Shown: positions 1 to 8,956, counted from the stretch's first letter. The stretch is DNA of 42,440 nucleotides from Clostridium moniliforme (GCF_017873235.1 NZ_JAGGJZ010000011.1:1-42440); one strand, 5' to 3'. The notes: generated from the letters alone by a model not told the origin. Translations and numbers: made by a program.

Positions 1-8
1 CTTAATAT

Positions 9-83
9 GGCTCCTTGGTCAAGCGGTTAAGACACCACCCTTTCACGGTGGTAACAGGGGTTCGATTCCCCTAGGAGTCACCA
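9..83 (+). tRNA. tRNA-Glu (anticodon UUC)
   Basis: A complete cloverleaf can be folded: 7-bp acceptor stem (GGCTCCT with AGGAGTC, one G-U pair), anticodon stem CCACC/GGTGG around the loop CTTTCAC, a TTCGATT T-loop and an encoded 3' CCA. The loop centre TTC decodes GAA. It is the first of four closely spaced tRNA genes, probably one transcript. Confidence 0.97.
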
Positions 84-107
84 TTTATTTTTTTTATATT
101 TTTATAT

Positions 108-183
108 GGGCGCATAGCTCAGCTGGGAGAGCACCTGCCTTACAAGCAGGGGGTCACAGGTTCGAACCCTGTTGTGCCCACCA
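108..183 (+). tRNA. tRNA-Val (anticodon UAC)
   Basis: Acceptor GGGCGCA pairs with TGTGCCC (one G-U pair). The anticodon stem CCTGC/GCAGG encloses CTTACAA, giving anticodon TAC for valine. The T-arm has TTCGAAC and CCA is encoded. It lies 24 bases after the first tRNA. Confidence 0.97.
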
Positions 184-198
184 AATGTTTTAGGTTTT

Positions 199-273
199 GG
201 CTCCTTGGTCAAGCGGTTAAGACGTCACCCTCTCACGGTGAAATCAGGAGTTCGATTCTCCTAGGAGTCACCA
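199..273 (+). tRNA. tRNA-Glu (anticodon CUC)
   Basis: Acceptor, D-arm and T-arm are almost identical to the tRNA at 9-83, but the anticodon stem is TCACC/GGTGA around CTCTCAC, giving anticodon CTC for GAG. CCA is encoded. The close match to the UUC gene suggests local duplication followed by anticodon divergence. Confidence 0.96.
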
Positions 274-286
274 TAAAATTTAATAC

Positions 287-363
287 GGCTCAGTAGCTCA
301 GTTGGTTAGAGTGCCGGCCTGTCACGCCGGAGGTCGAGGGTTCGAGCCCCTTCTGAGTCGCCA
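287..363 (+). tRNA. tRNA-Asp (anticodon GUC)
   Basis: Acceptor GGCTCAG pairs with CTGAGTC. The anticodon stem CCGGC/GCCGG encloses CTGTCAC, so the anticodon is GTC (aspartate). A TTCGAGC T-loop and an encoded CCA are present. It is last in the cluster and is followed at once by a terminator. Confidence 0.97.
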
Positions 364-367
364 TATC

Positions 368-402
368 AAAAAAGAAGTAAGATAATCTTACTTCTTTTTT
401 TT
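368..402 (+). terminator. Terminator of the tRNA cluster
   Basis: The stem AGAAGTAAG / CTTACTTCT, extended by A-T pairs, encloses a short ATAAT loop and ends in a run of eight T, starting five bases after tRNA-Asp. Confidence 0.9.
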
Positions 403-430
403 GTATACAATTATTAAGCTAATAGTTCAT

Positions 431-454
431 TATAAATTCAATATTGAATTTATA
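431..454. promoter_or_regulatory. 24-bp perfect palindrome upstream of feoA (candidate operator)
   Basis: The half-site TATAAATTCAAT is followed directly by its exact reverse complement. A TATAAT-like hexamer (453-458) overlaps the right edge, with TTATAA 17 bases upstream at 430-435, so a repressor bound here would cover the promoter. It does not resemble the GATAATGATTATC Fur consensus. The iron-responsive role is inferred only from position before feoAB. Confidence 0.55.
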
Positions 455-554
455 TAATTAAAAGCAATCACAATGAATAAGTTTTTTCATAGATTATTAA
501 TAGGAAAATTTACACTTTTCAATTTGAATTTCTGTTTTAGAAAGGAGGAGAAGT

Positions 555-776
555 ATGAATTTAAAGGAGGCAGAATTAAACAGTATTGTAGAAGTATCTA
601 AAATATGGGCTGATGGAGAACTTAGGAGGAGATTTTTTGACTTAGGAATAATAGAGGGAACTTCTATAGAAATTTTATATGAAAGTCCATTTGGAGACCC
701 TAGAGCATATTTAATAAGAGGGGCTGTAATTGCAATTAGGGAAGAAGACAGTAAAAAAATTGAAGTAATAAATTAA
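555..776 (+). CDS. feoA: Ferrous iron transport protein A (FeoA)
   Basis: A 73-residue cytoplasmic protein with the FeoA SH3-like fold. The conserved centre (residues about 24-52) has the RRRFFDLGIIEGTSIEIL pattern followed by SPFGDP and a C-terminal RGAVIAIR strand typical of FeoA. FeoA works with FeoB in Fe(II) uptake, probably by binding its cytoplasmic part. AAAGGAGGAG sits just before the ATG. feoB starts 17 bases downstream with its own ribosome binding site, so the two form an operon. A perfect palindrome lies about 100 bases upstream. Length is normal for the family. Confidence 0.93.
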   Translation: MNLKEAELNSIVEVSKIWADGELRRRFFDLGIIEGTSIEILYESPFGDPRAYLIRGAVIAIREEDSKKIEVIN

Positions 777-793
777 TTTTAGGAGAGGTTTGT

Positions 794-2920
794 ATGGGCT
801 TAAGTAAAAATTCAACTGGTGCTAAAATATTATCTTTAGATAGTAAAAGAAGCTCTATAAAAGAGGATTATGTGATTGCATTGGCTGGAAATCCAAATGT
901 AGGGAAAAGCACTGTCTTTAATGCCTTAACTGGATTAAACCAACATACTGGAAATTGGCCAGGAAAAACTGTAGCTAATGCAGAAGGAAATTATACATTT
1001 AAAGGTAAAACTATAAAAGTGGTAGATTTACCTGGGACTTATTCTCTTTTATCAAATTCAGAAGAAGAAGAAATTGCTAGAGATTATATATGTTTTAATG
1101 AACCTGATTTAGTTGTAGTAATAGCAGACGCAACATCTTTAGAGAGAAACTTAAATTTATTTTTTCAAATATCAGAAATAAGCAAAAGAGTAATACTTTG
1201 TGTAAACTTAGTAGATGAAGCAAAGAAAAAGAACATAATTATAAATTCAAAATTGCTTTCAAAAGAAATAAATGCAACTGTTATAGAAACAGCAGCAATA
1301 AGTGATTTTGGAATAGAAGAACTGAAAGAAGCTGTCTTAAATGAAATACAATTTACGAAGAAGACGGAAAGCAAAATAAGATATGATTTAGATATAGAAA
1401 GTGGTATAAAAATTTTATCGGAAGTAATAAAAAAATTTAATAATGATATTAGTGAAAAGGATCTTAGATGGATATCTTTAAGATTTTTAGAAGGAAATTT
1501 AAGTATACAAGACTCGATAAAATTTAAATATGATTTTACTGAAGATGAATTAGAAAATATATTAATGGAAGTTGATAATATAAAAAAAAGAGAAAAAGAA
1601 AAAAACATAGAAGATAGGATAGTAAAAAACCTTATAAGTGAAGCTGAAAGAATAGGTAAAAAGGTAGTTACTATGGAAAAGTCATATGATAAATTCCAAA
1701 GAAAATTAGATAAGATATTAGTTTCTAAGGTAACAGGAATACCTATAATGATATTTACCTTACTTATAGTATTATGGATAACAATAACTTTAGCTAATTA
1801 TCCTTCATCAATGCTTTCGAACTTATTTGGTCAAGGGGAAGAATATCTTAGAGGATTATTTCAAGATACATCAATTCCTCATTGGATTACTGGAGTATTA
1901 ATAGATGGTGTATATGTAACATTAGCTTGGGTTATTTCTGTAATGTTACCTCCTATGGCTATATTTTTTCCTATGTTTACTCTGTTAGAGGATTTAGGCT
2001 ATTTGCCAAGGATAGCTTTTAATTTGGATAAATGTTTTAAAAAATGTTGTTCCTGTGGAAAACAAGCTTTAACTATGTGCATGGGACTTGGGTGTAATGC
2101 AGCTGGAATAATAGGATGTAGAATAATAAACTCTCCTAGAGAAAGATTAGCAGCTATATTAACTAATGTATTTATGCCATGTAATGGTAGATTCCCTATG
2201 CTAATTTCTATAGCATCAATATTTATTGGTGGAATTTCAATTGGGTTTAAAGGAAACTTAATATCAGCAGTAACAGTTACAGTTGTTATTATACTTGGTG
2301 TTTTTATGACATTAATTGTATCTAAGATATTATCAAAAACTGTATTAAAGGGAATACCCTCAAATTTCATATTAGAATTACCACCTTATAGAAAACCACA
2401 AATAGGGAAGGTTATTATTAGATCAATATTTGATAGAACACTTTACGTTCTAGGTAGAGCTATTGTTGTTGCAGCACCAGCAGGTGTAGTAATATGGATA
2501 TTTTCTAATGTTTCAGTTGGAGATGGATCACTTTTATCTGTATGTGCAGACTTTCTATCCCCATTTGCAAATAGTATAGGAGTAGATGGATATATTTTAA
2601 TGGCTTTCATTTTGGGGCTTCCTGCTAATGAAATAGTTATGCCAATAATAATAATGAGCTATTTAAGAGCAACAACAATGCTTGAATTAGATACTTTATA
2701 TCAGCTTAAGGATTTATTAGTTGCTAATGGATGGACGCTTTTAACTGCAATTAATGTTATGATACTATGTTTAATGCATTATCCTTGTGGAACTACTTTA
2801 TTAACTATAAAGAAAGAGACTAATAGTGTTAAGTGGACTATTATAAGTTTTATGATTCCAACTATTGCAGGAATAGGTATATGTTTCTTTACAACACAAT
2901 TATGGAGATTATTTGGGTAA
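794..2920 (+). CDS. feoB: Ferrous iron transport protein B (FeoB)
   Basis: A 708-residue inner-membrane Fe(II) transporter with an N-terminal GTPase domain. After a 27-residue polar extension come the G1 loop GNPNVGKST (32-40), the DLPG G3 motif (78-81) and the NLVD G4 motif (139-142). A helical guanine-dissociation-inhibitor-like region follows (about 200-300) and then multiple membrane segments to the C-terminus, with gate motifs such as the cysteine-rich CCSCGKQ and the GCNAAGI and PCNGRFPM stretches. Transport is coupled to FeoA, encoded immediately upstream. Start supported by AGGAGAGG. A bidirectional terminator begins at its stop codon. Confidence 0.96.
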   Translation: MGLSKNSTGAKILSLDSKRSSIKEDYVIALAGNPNVGKSTVFNALTGLNQHTGNWPGKTVANAEGNYTFKGKTIKVVDLPGTYSLLSNSEEEEIARDYICFNEPDLVVVIADATSLERNLNLFFQISEISKRVILCVNLVDEAKKKNIIINSKLLSKEINATVIETAAISDFGIEELKEAVLNEIQFTKKTESKIRYDLDIESGIKILSEVIKKFNNDISEKDLRWISLRFLEGNLSIQDSIKFKYDFTEDELENILMEVDNIKKREKEKNIEDRIVKNLISEAERIGKKVVTMEKSYDKFQRKLDKILVSKVTGIPIMIFTLLIVLWITITLANYPSSMLSNLFGQGEEYLRGLFQDTSIPHWITGVLIDGVYVTLAWVISVMLPPMAIFFPMFTLLEDLGYLPRIAFNLDKCFKKCCSCGKQALTMCMGLGCNAAGIIGCRIINSPRERLAAILTNVFMPCNGRFPMLISIASIFIGGISIGFKGNLISAVTVTVVIILGVFMTLIVSKILSKTVLKGIPSNFILELPPYRKPQIGKVIIRSIFDRTLYVLGRAIVVAAPAGVVIWIFSNVSVGDGSLLSVCADFLSPFANSIGVDGYILMAFILGLPANEIVMPIIIMSYLRATTMLELDTLYQLKDLLVANGWTLLTAINVMILCLMHYPCGTTLLTIKKETNSVKWTIISFMIPTIAGIGICFFTTQLWRLFG

Positions 2921-2961
2921 TTAAAAGAGGTTATTGCTTTTGCTAATAACCTCTTTTAATT
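2919..2961. terminator. Bidirectional terminator between feoB and the helicase loader gene
   Basis: The arms AATTAAAAGAGGTTATT and its exact reverse complement flank a 9-base loop. The AT-rich ends give a T-run on either strand, so it can end feoB and the convergent minus-strand gene. Confidence 0.9.
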
Positions 2962-2970
2962 ATAAATATA

Positions 2971-3948
2971 TTATCTTTTTGATAAATTCAATTTTATTCT
3001 TATATCATCAGAATAAAACTTTTGTAGTTTAAAGTTTCCAATAAGTCTTGATGATATTCTTTCACTATAGTTCATAGTGATTTCTGGTAATGTAAAATTA
3101 GTTGATATAATCATCTTCTTCTTTTTAAGAAGTTTCTTATTAATTAGGTTAAATAATTCTGTTGCGACAAAGTCATTTAATTGTTCTGAACCTAAATCAT
3201 CAATTATAAGAAGATCACAATCAATTAATAATTTTTCAAGAGAAGAATTATCATTAAACTTTGCATCTTTTAAACATCTTATTAATTCATCTGAAGTTTT
3301 ATATACAACTAAAAAACCTTGATCTAATAATTCTTTAGCAATACAGTAAGATAAAAATGTTTTACCACTACCTGGAGAGCCATAAAATAATAAGTTATCT
3401 GAACTAAATCTAAAGTTTGGAATAAATTCATTCCTTACATAATCTACATTATTTTTCATATTAGTTCTAGCAGAATATTTTTCTCCAAAATCTTTAGAAG
3501 TTGAAAATAATGATAAATTAAAGTTACTAAAGTTATTATCCTTAAGTATTTCTTCAAGTTCAGAATCTTTATAATAAAGTCTTATAAGTTTATCTTTATA
3601 ACAATCACATTTTTTAGTTCCTATATATCCAGTGTCCTGACATTTAGAGCATTTATAATGCATATTAAGATATTCAGGATTATATCCATATTCAACTAGC
3701 TTTTCGCATTTCTTTGCTCTTAAGTCTGTAATTTCATCTCTTATTTTTTCAATATCATCTTCAGTTGTAGAGTCTTTTAAAATTGTCATGGAAAGTTTTA
3801 ATGATAGCTTGTGAATGTCGTTATCTAATTGTATTATTTCAGGATGTAGAGCTTTAATTTCAGCTCTTCTTTGTTTTAACTTTTTATCTTCTTCATTTCT
3901 AATTTTTTGATATACTTCCATTAATTCTGTTTGATACCCTTTAATCAT
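2971..3948 (-). CDS. DnaI/DnaC-type replicative helicase loader
   Basis: A 325-residue cytoplasmic AAA+ ATPase. Residues 1-85 are charged and helical. A zinc-binding region follows with Cys100, Cys103, Cys114 and Cys116 in the CxxCxDTGYI...CDC arrangement typical of DnaI. The ATPase core has Walker A GSPGSGKT (190-197) and Walker B LLIIDDLGSE (about 246-255). The family loads the replicative helicase onto DNA. The start overlaps the end of the DnaD-domain gene by 8 bases, so the two are probably translationally coupled and act together in primosome assembly. Often annotated simply as DnaC or ATP-binding protein. Confidence 0.9.
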   Translation of the reverse strand: MIKGYQTELMEVYQKIRNEEDKKLKQRRAEIKALHPEIIQLDNDIHKLSLKLSMTILKDSTTEDDIEKIRDEITDLRAKKCEKLVEYGYNPEYLNMHYKCSKCQDTGYIGTKKCDCYKDKLIRLYYKDSELEEILKDNNFSNFNLSLFSTSKDFGEKYSARTNMKNNVDYVRNEFIPNFRFSSDNLLFYGSPGSGKTFLSYCIAKELLDQGFLVVYKTSDELIRCLKDAKFNDNSSLEKLLIDCDLLIIDDLGSEQLNDFVATELFNLINKKLLKKKKMIISTNFTLPEITMNYSERISSRLIGNFKLQKFYSDDIRIKLNLSKR

Positions 3949-4942
3949 CCTTATCCCATCCTAACAATTTCTTTTCTAAAGAATCATAGTCATATTCTCT
4001 TTGTTTAAAGTTATTAAATCTTATAGCTTTAGATTTATTGTTATTAAAATTATTGTTAAATTGTTTATTATTAGATTTTTTAATATTTTTATCTTTAAGA
4101 GCTACATCCTCTAAAGTTTTAATATTATTTTCTTTCCATTTACCTAGTATACCATCTATGTATTTGAAATCTGCTCTGTTAAGTCTTTCAAAACATATAT
4201 CACAAGCTTTTTCAATTAATTCCATGTTGAATTTATAAGTAAAAATCCATTTTTCAAGCATTTCCTCTTGGGGTTTCATAACTTCTGAATTTTTCATTCC
4301 AAGATAAGATAATATCCTTCTTATTTTAGTCCATTTATCTTCATTCTGCTTAATATGAATTTGAGCTTCCTCAACAGTTTTTATGTTCATATCATTCCAA
4401 GACTCAGCTACCTTTTCCATGTATCTAAAGTTATTTTTCCCCTTTGATGAACAGTATTCTATTAATATAAGAATAAGTTCAGATGGAAAATTAAAATCAC
4501 GTTGCCATCCAAGGTATATTTGCATTTCCTTACTTGATAGAGGCCTTGCTAGAATTTTTTCAATATCTTTAAGCATATCAGTAGTTTCGGAATTATTTAA
4601 GGCATCTAATATGTTAATACTTTCTGTGTCCACATTGCTTTCATCTTCTTCTAGGTTTAAAAATTCTATACTAAAGTTATTCATCTTATCTATTGGAACA
4701 AATTTAATAACACCTTCATCATTCCAATAGTTTAGTGCATTCATTATATCTGATTCTAGTAAATTAAGTGTTGAAGCTAAAACTTGTGAACTAACACCAA
4801 TTTCGCTAGCAATATTGTATTTTAACATTAATAAATAAACCTTAACAAACTCACCACGAGCTTTTGGCATATATTTTTCTATAAATATATTACTTACAGG
4901 GGTAAAATCTAAAGGTGTATTTTTAAGCATAAAAGTGCTCAT
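3941..4942 (-). CDS. DnaD-domain replication initiation protein (DnaB/DnaD family)
   Basis: A 333-residue protein with an N-terminal winged-helix-like part (residues about 1-85, ending in ALNYWNDEGVI) and DnaD-like helical domains in the middle and C-terminal half. The latter show the pattern SSKGKNNFRYMEKVAESWNDMN and, in the second copy, ...YIDGILGKWKENNIKT. This W-x-x-x-x-I/V signature is typical of DnaD domains, which bind DNA and promote helicase loading. The C-terminal tail is rich in Asn and Lys. It is the first gene of a two-gene unit with the helicase loader, which fits a primosome role. Confidence 0.87.
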   Translation of the reverse strand: MSTFMLKNTPLDFTPVSNIFIEKYMPKARGEFVKVYLLMLKYNIASEIGVSSQVLASTLNLLESDIMNALNYWNDEGVIKFVPIDKMNNFSIEFLNLEEDESNVDTESINILDALNNSETTDMLKDIEKILARPLSSKEMQIYLGWQRDFNFPSELILILIEYCSSKGKNNFRYMEKVAESWNDMNIKTVEEAQIHIKQNEDKWTKIRRILSYLGMKNSEVMKPQEEMLEKWIFTYKFNMELIEKACDICFERLNRADFKYIDGILGKWKENNIKTLEDVALKDKNIKKSNNKQFNNNFNNNKSKAIRFNNFKQREYDYDSLEKKLLGWDKDD

Positions 4943-5131
4943 TTATAATATCTCTACCTTTCAAAATTATATTTAATAAATTTAAGTTATAACATTCATT
5001 ATATGTAAGCTAATTATAACAAAGTGATGTTAGGATAACAACTTAAGGAAAAAATAACATATGTATAAAAAGATAATTATTGGATAAGTTAAGAAATATG
5101 TTACAAATTTGTCTAAAAAGAGGAGATACAT

Positions 5132-6328
5132 ATGTACAATAATAATGTAAAAAAGATTATTTTTCTAATTATATCATTAATTATAATTTATATATCAGTA
5201 AATAAATATTTAGATTATAATTCTAAAGGATATGAAGTCTATTTAGGTAATTCAGTTGTTGGATATACAAAGAATAAAGATATTACTAAAAGTAATTATA
5301 AACAAATAATAGATAATTTAAACAGTAATATTGATGAAGATAAAGTAATAACTAAAAAATCACTTTATTTTAAAAGAGTATATGAAGACGTTAATTCAAG
5401 TGATTATAATGAATTTGAAAGAAATATATTAAATACAATAAATGATAAAATAAATCTTAAATCCTTAACTATAGATAATAAAAAAGTTGGTTATGTAGCA
5501 AATAAAATAAATGTAAATGATATTTTACTTAAAGTTTGTGATATATATGCTAAAAATAATGGTATAAGCAAGGATAAAATAAAATCAGTTAATGTTAAAG
5601 GTAATATTAAATTAAAAGATGAAGTTGCTAGTGTATCAAAATTAGATAGTATTGATGAACTTGCAAATAAGATAGTGAATATTAATAAAGATATGTTATG
5701 TATGGACATAATTACTAATGATAAAAAAGTAGTCAATATAGAACCATCAGTTAAAATAGAGAGAACTAATGATATGCTGTTAGGGGAAAGTAAAGTTAAA
5801 GAAGGAAAGTTAGGGAAGAAAGAGCAAAGTATAAAAGTAACATATAGAAATGGTCAAAAAATTAATACAGAAGTTTTATCAGAAAAAATAATAAAAGATA
5901 GTGTTAGTAAAGTTGTATATAAAGGAACTAAAAGTACTATGACTTCAAATAAAGCTTTATTAATTAATCCAACTAGAGGAGGTTTAGTAATAACATCAGC
6001 TTTTGGTGAAAGATGGGGTAGACACCATAATGGTATGGATATAGCAGGTAATATGGGAGATCCGATTGTAGCTACTACTGATGGAGTTGTTAAGAATGTC
6101 TTTTATGAGAAGGATGGCTATGGAAATGTTGTTATTTTAGAACATAAAGGTGGAATAGAAACTAGATATGCACATATGAGCAAATCAGAAGTTAAGGAGG
6201 GGGAGAAGGTTAAAAAGGGAGATTTGATAGGTCGAGTAGGAAATACAGGAAGGAGCACAGGACCTCATTTACACTTTGAAGTAAGAATAAATGGAAATCC
6301 TGTAGATCCACAAGGTTATTTAAAATAA
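5132..6328 (+). CDS. Membrane-anchored M23 (LytM-type) peptidase with G5-like domain
   Basis: A 398-residue cell-wall protein. Residues 8-22 are a single hydrophobic segment after a short basic N-terminus, giving an anchor or uncleaved signal. Residues about 35-200 are a poorly conserved extracellular region, about 205-265 look like a G5 domain, and 285-395 form a complete M23 domain. Candidate zinc ligands are His299, Asp303 and His381, with His348 and His379 as catalytic residues (HHNGMD, YAHMS and HLHF motifs). Such enzymes cut peptidoglycan cross-links. The Shine-Dalgarno AGAGGAG precedes the ATG. The stop codon directly abuts the stop of the convergent S8 protease. Which cross-link is cut cannot be told. 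Confidence 0.88.
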   Translation: MYNNNVKKIIFLIISLIIIYISVNKYLDYNSKGYEVYLGNSVVGYTKNKDITKSNYKQIIDNLNSNIDEDKVITKKSLYFKRVYEDVNSSDYNEFERNILNTINDKINLKSLTIDNKKVGYVANKINVNDILLKVCDIYAKNNGISKDKIKSVNVKGNIKLKDEVASVSKLDSIDELANKIVNINKDMLCMDIITNDKKVVNIEPSVKIERTNDMLLGESKVKEGKLGKKEQSIKVTYRNGQKINTEVLSEKIIKDSVSKVVYKGTKSTMTSNKALLINPTRGGLVITSAFGERWGRHHNGMDIAGNMGDPIVATTDGVVKNVFYEKDGYGNVVILEHKGGIETRYAHMSKSEVKEGEKVKKGDLIGRVGNTGRSTGPHLHFEVRINGNPVDPQGYLK

Positions 6329-7525
6329 TTACTTTAGAATTCTATTTATATTTAAAATTCCTTCGCCTACATTATCTTTTGATAAATCTTTACGGTCACA
6401 AGCTAATTTTAATATAGATTGTAAGTCATTAAATGAGTAAGAATTATTGTGCTCTAATAAAAGTGCGCATACTGCAGTTATAAAAGCTACTGATATTGAT
6501 GTTCCACTAAAAGATTTATAATTAGTATCAAGTTTTTTGGGGTAAAGTTTAATACCATCTTTTTCAGATATATATGATGTATCACTATTAAGTGATGTTA
6601 TATTTGTACAACTTGAAACCAAATCTGGTTTAGTTATTTTAGAATAAGGTCCTTTTGATGAGTAAATATAGGGTGTTTTACTTTGAGTTTCAATTCCACC
6701 AACTGTTAAGCAATTTTTTAGAACGGAAATACCCATAATGTTATTATTAAGGTAATTATTACTTCCACTTGGAACTATTGGAATGATTTTGTTGTTTATT
6801 GCTACATTAAATAATGAATTAAATGCATCTATAATAAAATAATTATGGTTTAAAAGTTCAAATGGAAGACATAAAATTCTTATATTTTTACTGCTAGAAA
6901 TTTTTATTAGACTTTCTATACTATAAAGAATATCAGAGGCATATCCTTTACCTAATTTATCGAAGGCTTTGTAGCATACTATTTTACTTGAAGTAGCTAT
7001 GCCTTTATAAAGACTATTAGATGAGGTGCCACTTCCACAAATTATTCCAGCCATTGCTGTTCCATGACCATTGTCATCGTAAGGATGAGTAAATCCATTA
7101 ACTAAATCAAAAAAATCTTCTATTTTATTATTAGGGCTTAGTAAATCAGTGTGAGGATAAACTCCACTATCTACTAAGCCTACTTTTATATTATTTCCTG
7201 AATAGTTTAAATCATTTTTATTTAGAGAGTAGCAATTATTTGCAGAGCTTATACTAACTCCACATAAAAATAAATAATCATCAAAAAATATTTTTTCTAC
7301 CTCTGGATATTCTAAAATTAGTTTGATTTCATATTTATTTAAATTTGCTACAATTATGTTGCAATACTCTAAAGGATATATTAAAGCTTCCTTAAAGTGA
7401 GAAACTTTTTTTAATATAACTGGAAATAATTTTTTGCATTTTATAAGAACCCTATATTTTTTATAGGCATTTTCCCTTATAGCAATGTTTAAATTGTAGT
7501 CAAGCTTACTTCTAATATTAAACAT
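6329..7525 (-). CDS. S8 family (subtilisin-like) serine protease
   Basis: A 398-residue protein with an intact catalytic triad: Asp119 in VGLVDSGVY, His154 in NGHGTAMAG and Ser343 in SGTSISVAF. An oxyanion Asn lies in SGSNN (about 256). Residues 1-90 resemble a short propeptide-like region. No signal peptide is evident, so it may act inside the cell, in the spore, or leave by another route. The length is well below that of the Csp germination proteases of C. perfringens, so a germination role is only a possibility. AGGAG lies before the ATG. The gene ends base-to-base against the M23 peptidase gene. Confidence 0.86.
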   Translation of the reverse strand: MFNIRSKLDYNLNIAIRENAYKKYRVLIKCKKLFPVILKKVSHFKEALIYPLEYCNIIVANLNKYEIKLILEYPEVEKIFFDDYLFLCGVSISSANNCYSLNKNDLNYSGNNIKVGLVDSGVYPHTDLLSPNNKIEDFFDLVNGFTHPYDDNGHGTAMAGIICGSGTSSNSLYKGIATSSKIVCYKAFDKLGKGYASDILYSIESLIKISSSKNIRILCLPFELLNHNYFIIDAFNSLFNVAINNKIIPIVPSGSNNYLNNNIMGISVLKNCLTVGGIETQSKTPYIYSSKGPYSKITKPDLVSSCTNITSLNSDTSYISEKDGIKLYPKKLDTNYKSFSGTSISVAFITAVCALLLEHNNSYSFNDLQSILKLACDRKDLSKDNVGEGILNINRILK

Positions 7526-7592
7526 AAAGTACTCCTATAATATTTATCACAATATCATAGTATAGTAATAGTCTTTTAAATGTTAATAAATT

Positions 7593-8417
7593 TTATAGTT
7601 TATATGTTTCACCTACATTTATTATTTTTACCGTATCATCTTTAAAGTTTACAAGAGTCTCATGGGTTTCATTAAAATCTTCTAATGAAATTTTAAATGT
7701 CTTATAGTGTATAGGTATCATTATCTTACTCTTCATCATTTTATACATTTTATAACCTTCATCTGGGGAACAGTGCATATGTTGAAATCTAGCTGGCTTA
7801 TAGCAACCAACAGGCATTAAAGCAACATCACATTCTATATCTTTAAAGTTTTCAGTATAAGCTGTATCTCCTGCAAAGAAAACTTTAGTATTATTTCTTT
7901 TAATTAGATAAGAATTACTTTCATTATCGATACCAACATAAAATCTACGACCGTCATGATTAGCTTTAACTGAAGTTATTTTTATAAATTCATCTTCAAA
8001 TGTATCACCAGTTCTTAATAGATGAACATTATTATAGCCAAGAGCTGAAAGAATTTTTTTGTAACCTTTAGGAACTATAACTGTAGCATCTTTGTTTATC
8101 TTCCTTAATTTTTTTAGAGAAGGAAAATGCATATGATCCATGTGACCATGAGAAAGCAGTATATAATCAATTTTAATTTCACTTAACTCAAAGGGTTTAT
8201 TAATAACCCTTTTAAAATACCCTAATCTATTAGATATTACTGGATCAGTTACAATTATTTTACCATCTATATTTATTACTGTAGTAGCATGACCATACCA
8301 GTTTATTGAATTATTTTCTATAGGATCACTATTTGATTCTTCTCTATCATTAAAATATTCTTTTATATTGTTATAAGTTAGCTTTGATAAAAAGCTTATA
8401 TTCTTAAAAAAATTCAT
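7593..8417 (-). CDS. MBL-fold metallohydrolase, UlaG/NAPE-PLD-like
   Basis: A 274-residue metallo-beta-lactamase-fold protein. It begins with a helical stretch, then the NWYGHATTVINIDG strand with TDPVIS. The metal-binding SHGHMDHMH (HxHxDH) follows at about residue 90, then ANHDGRRF, AGDTAY with the bridging Asp, and IPIHYKTF with a late His. All expected metal ligands are present, so it should be an active hydrolase. The arrangement most resembles the UlaG/NAPE-PLD-like branch, whose members act on lactones, phosphodiesters or phospholipids. The real substrate cannot be told from sequence. It stands 23 bases downstream of the small transporter gene. Confidence 0.82.
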   Translation of the reverse strand: MNFFKNISFLSKLTYNNIKEYFNDREESNSDPIENNSINWYGHATTVINIDGKIIVTDPVISNRLGYFKRVINKPFELSEIKIDYILLSHGHMDHMHFPSLKKLRKINKDATVIVPKGYKKILSALGYNNVHLLRTGDTFEDEFIKITSVKANHDGRRFYVGIDNESNSYLIKRNNTKVFFAGDTAYTENFKDIECDVALMPVGCYKPARFQHMHCSPDEGYKMYKMMKSKIMIPIHYKTFKISLEDFNETHETLVNFKDDTVKIINVGETYKL

Positions 8418-8440
8418 AATTTTGTATCTCCTTATTTAAG

Positions 8441-8872
8441 TTACCTTTTCCACTTAAATACTATAATACCTGCTATCATAATTGCAACACCTATAAATTC
8501 TTTTAAGGTAAAATTTATCTTTTCACTTCCAAAAAGGCCAAAATAATCAATTACTGCAGCAGCTATAAGTTGAGAGACTAAAATTATACCTATTGCACAT
8601 GTAGTTCCTAAAGATCCTATGCTCATCATTACTGTAAAAATGATAACTACTCCTAATGCTCCTCCTAATAGATATATTTTATTAGATTCACTTAAAGCTT
8701 TAAAATTACCTTTACCAAAGAAAGCAGTAATTACTAAAGTAATTATTAATCCTGTTAATTGTACAATTGTGTTTGTTTCCCATGTTCCTATTTTTTCTCC
8801 AAGTCTTGTATTAAAAACTCCTTGTAAACTCATTGCAATTCCAGATACTATTGCAAATATAAATCCTAACAA
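8441..8872 (-). CDS. DMT-superfamily small transporter (YdcZ/DUF606 type)
   Basis: A protein of about 143 residues with five predicted membrane helices and the YdcZ opening pattern (aliphatic, then SGIAMSLQGVFNTRLGEKIG). The family belongs to the drug/metabolite transporter superfamily and often functions as pairs or dimers because each chain is half-size. I chose the TTG at 8872 because GAGGTG lies six bases before it; an in-frame GTG at 8881 sits inside that same Shine-Dalgarno. It probably shares a transcript with the downstream MBL hydrolase. The substrate is unknown. Confidence 0.82.
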   Translation of the reverse strand: MLGFIFAIVSGIAMSLQGVFNTRLGEKIGTWETNTIVQLTGLIITLVITAFFGKGNFKALSESNKIYLLGGALGVVIIFTVMMSIGSLGTTCAIGIILVSQLIAAAVIDYFGLFGSEKINFTLKEFIGVAIMIAGIIVFKWKR

Positions 8873-8915
8873 ATAAATCACCTCACTAGTAGTTTTACCA
8901 AGTAAAATAAATTTA

Positions 8916-8949
8916 TAATAAAAAAAGCTATAAGAATTAACTTATAGCT
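8916..8949 (-). terminator. Terminator of the dUTPase-like gene
   Basis: Perfect arms AGCTATAAG and CTTATAGCT (8926-8934 and 8941-8949) enclose a 6-base loop. On the minus strand they are followed by a run of six T and more A/T. It lies just after the stop at 8957. Confidence 0.85.
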
Positions 8950-8956
8950 AAAGAAT

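Noticed and set aside
9..273. tRNA-Glu duplicates as a prophage attachment site
   Set aside because: The two tRNA-Glu genes are complete and differ in the anticodon arm, and no integrase or foreign segment lies between them.
420..555. Classical Fur box upstream of feoA
   Set aside because: No GATAATGATTATC-like 7-1-7 repeat was found. Only the unrelated palindrome at 431-454 was kept, with a neutral label.
1165..1608. Antisense open frame of 147 codons inside feoB
   Set aside because: It is rich in Phe, Ser and Ile, has no ribosome site and mirrors the AT-rich third-position pattern of feoB. Similar antisense frames inside murA, walJ, EIIAB and others were dropped for the same reason.
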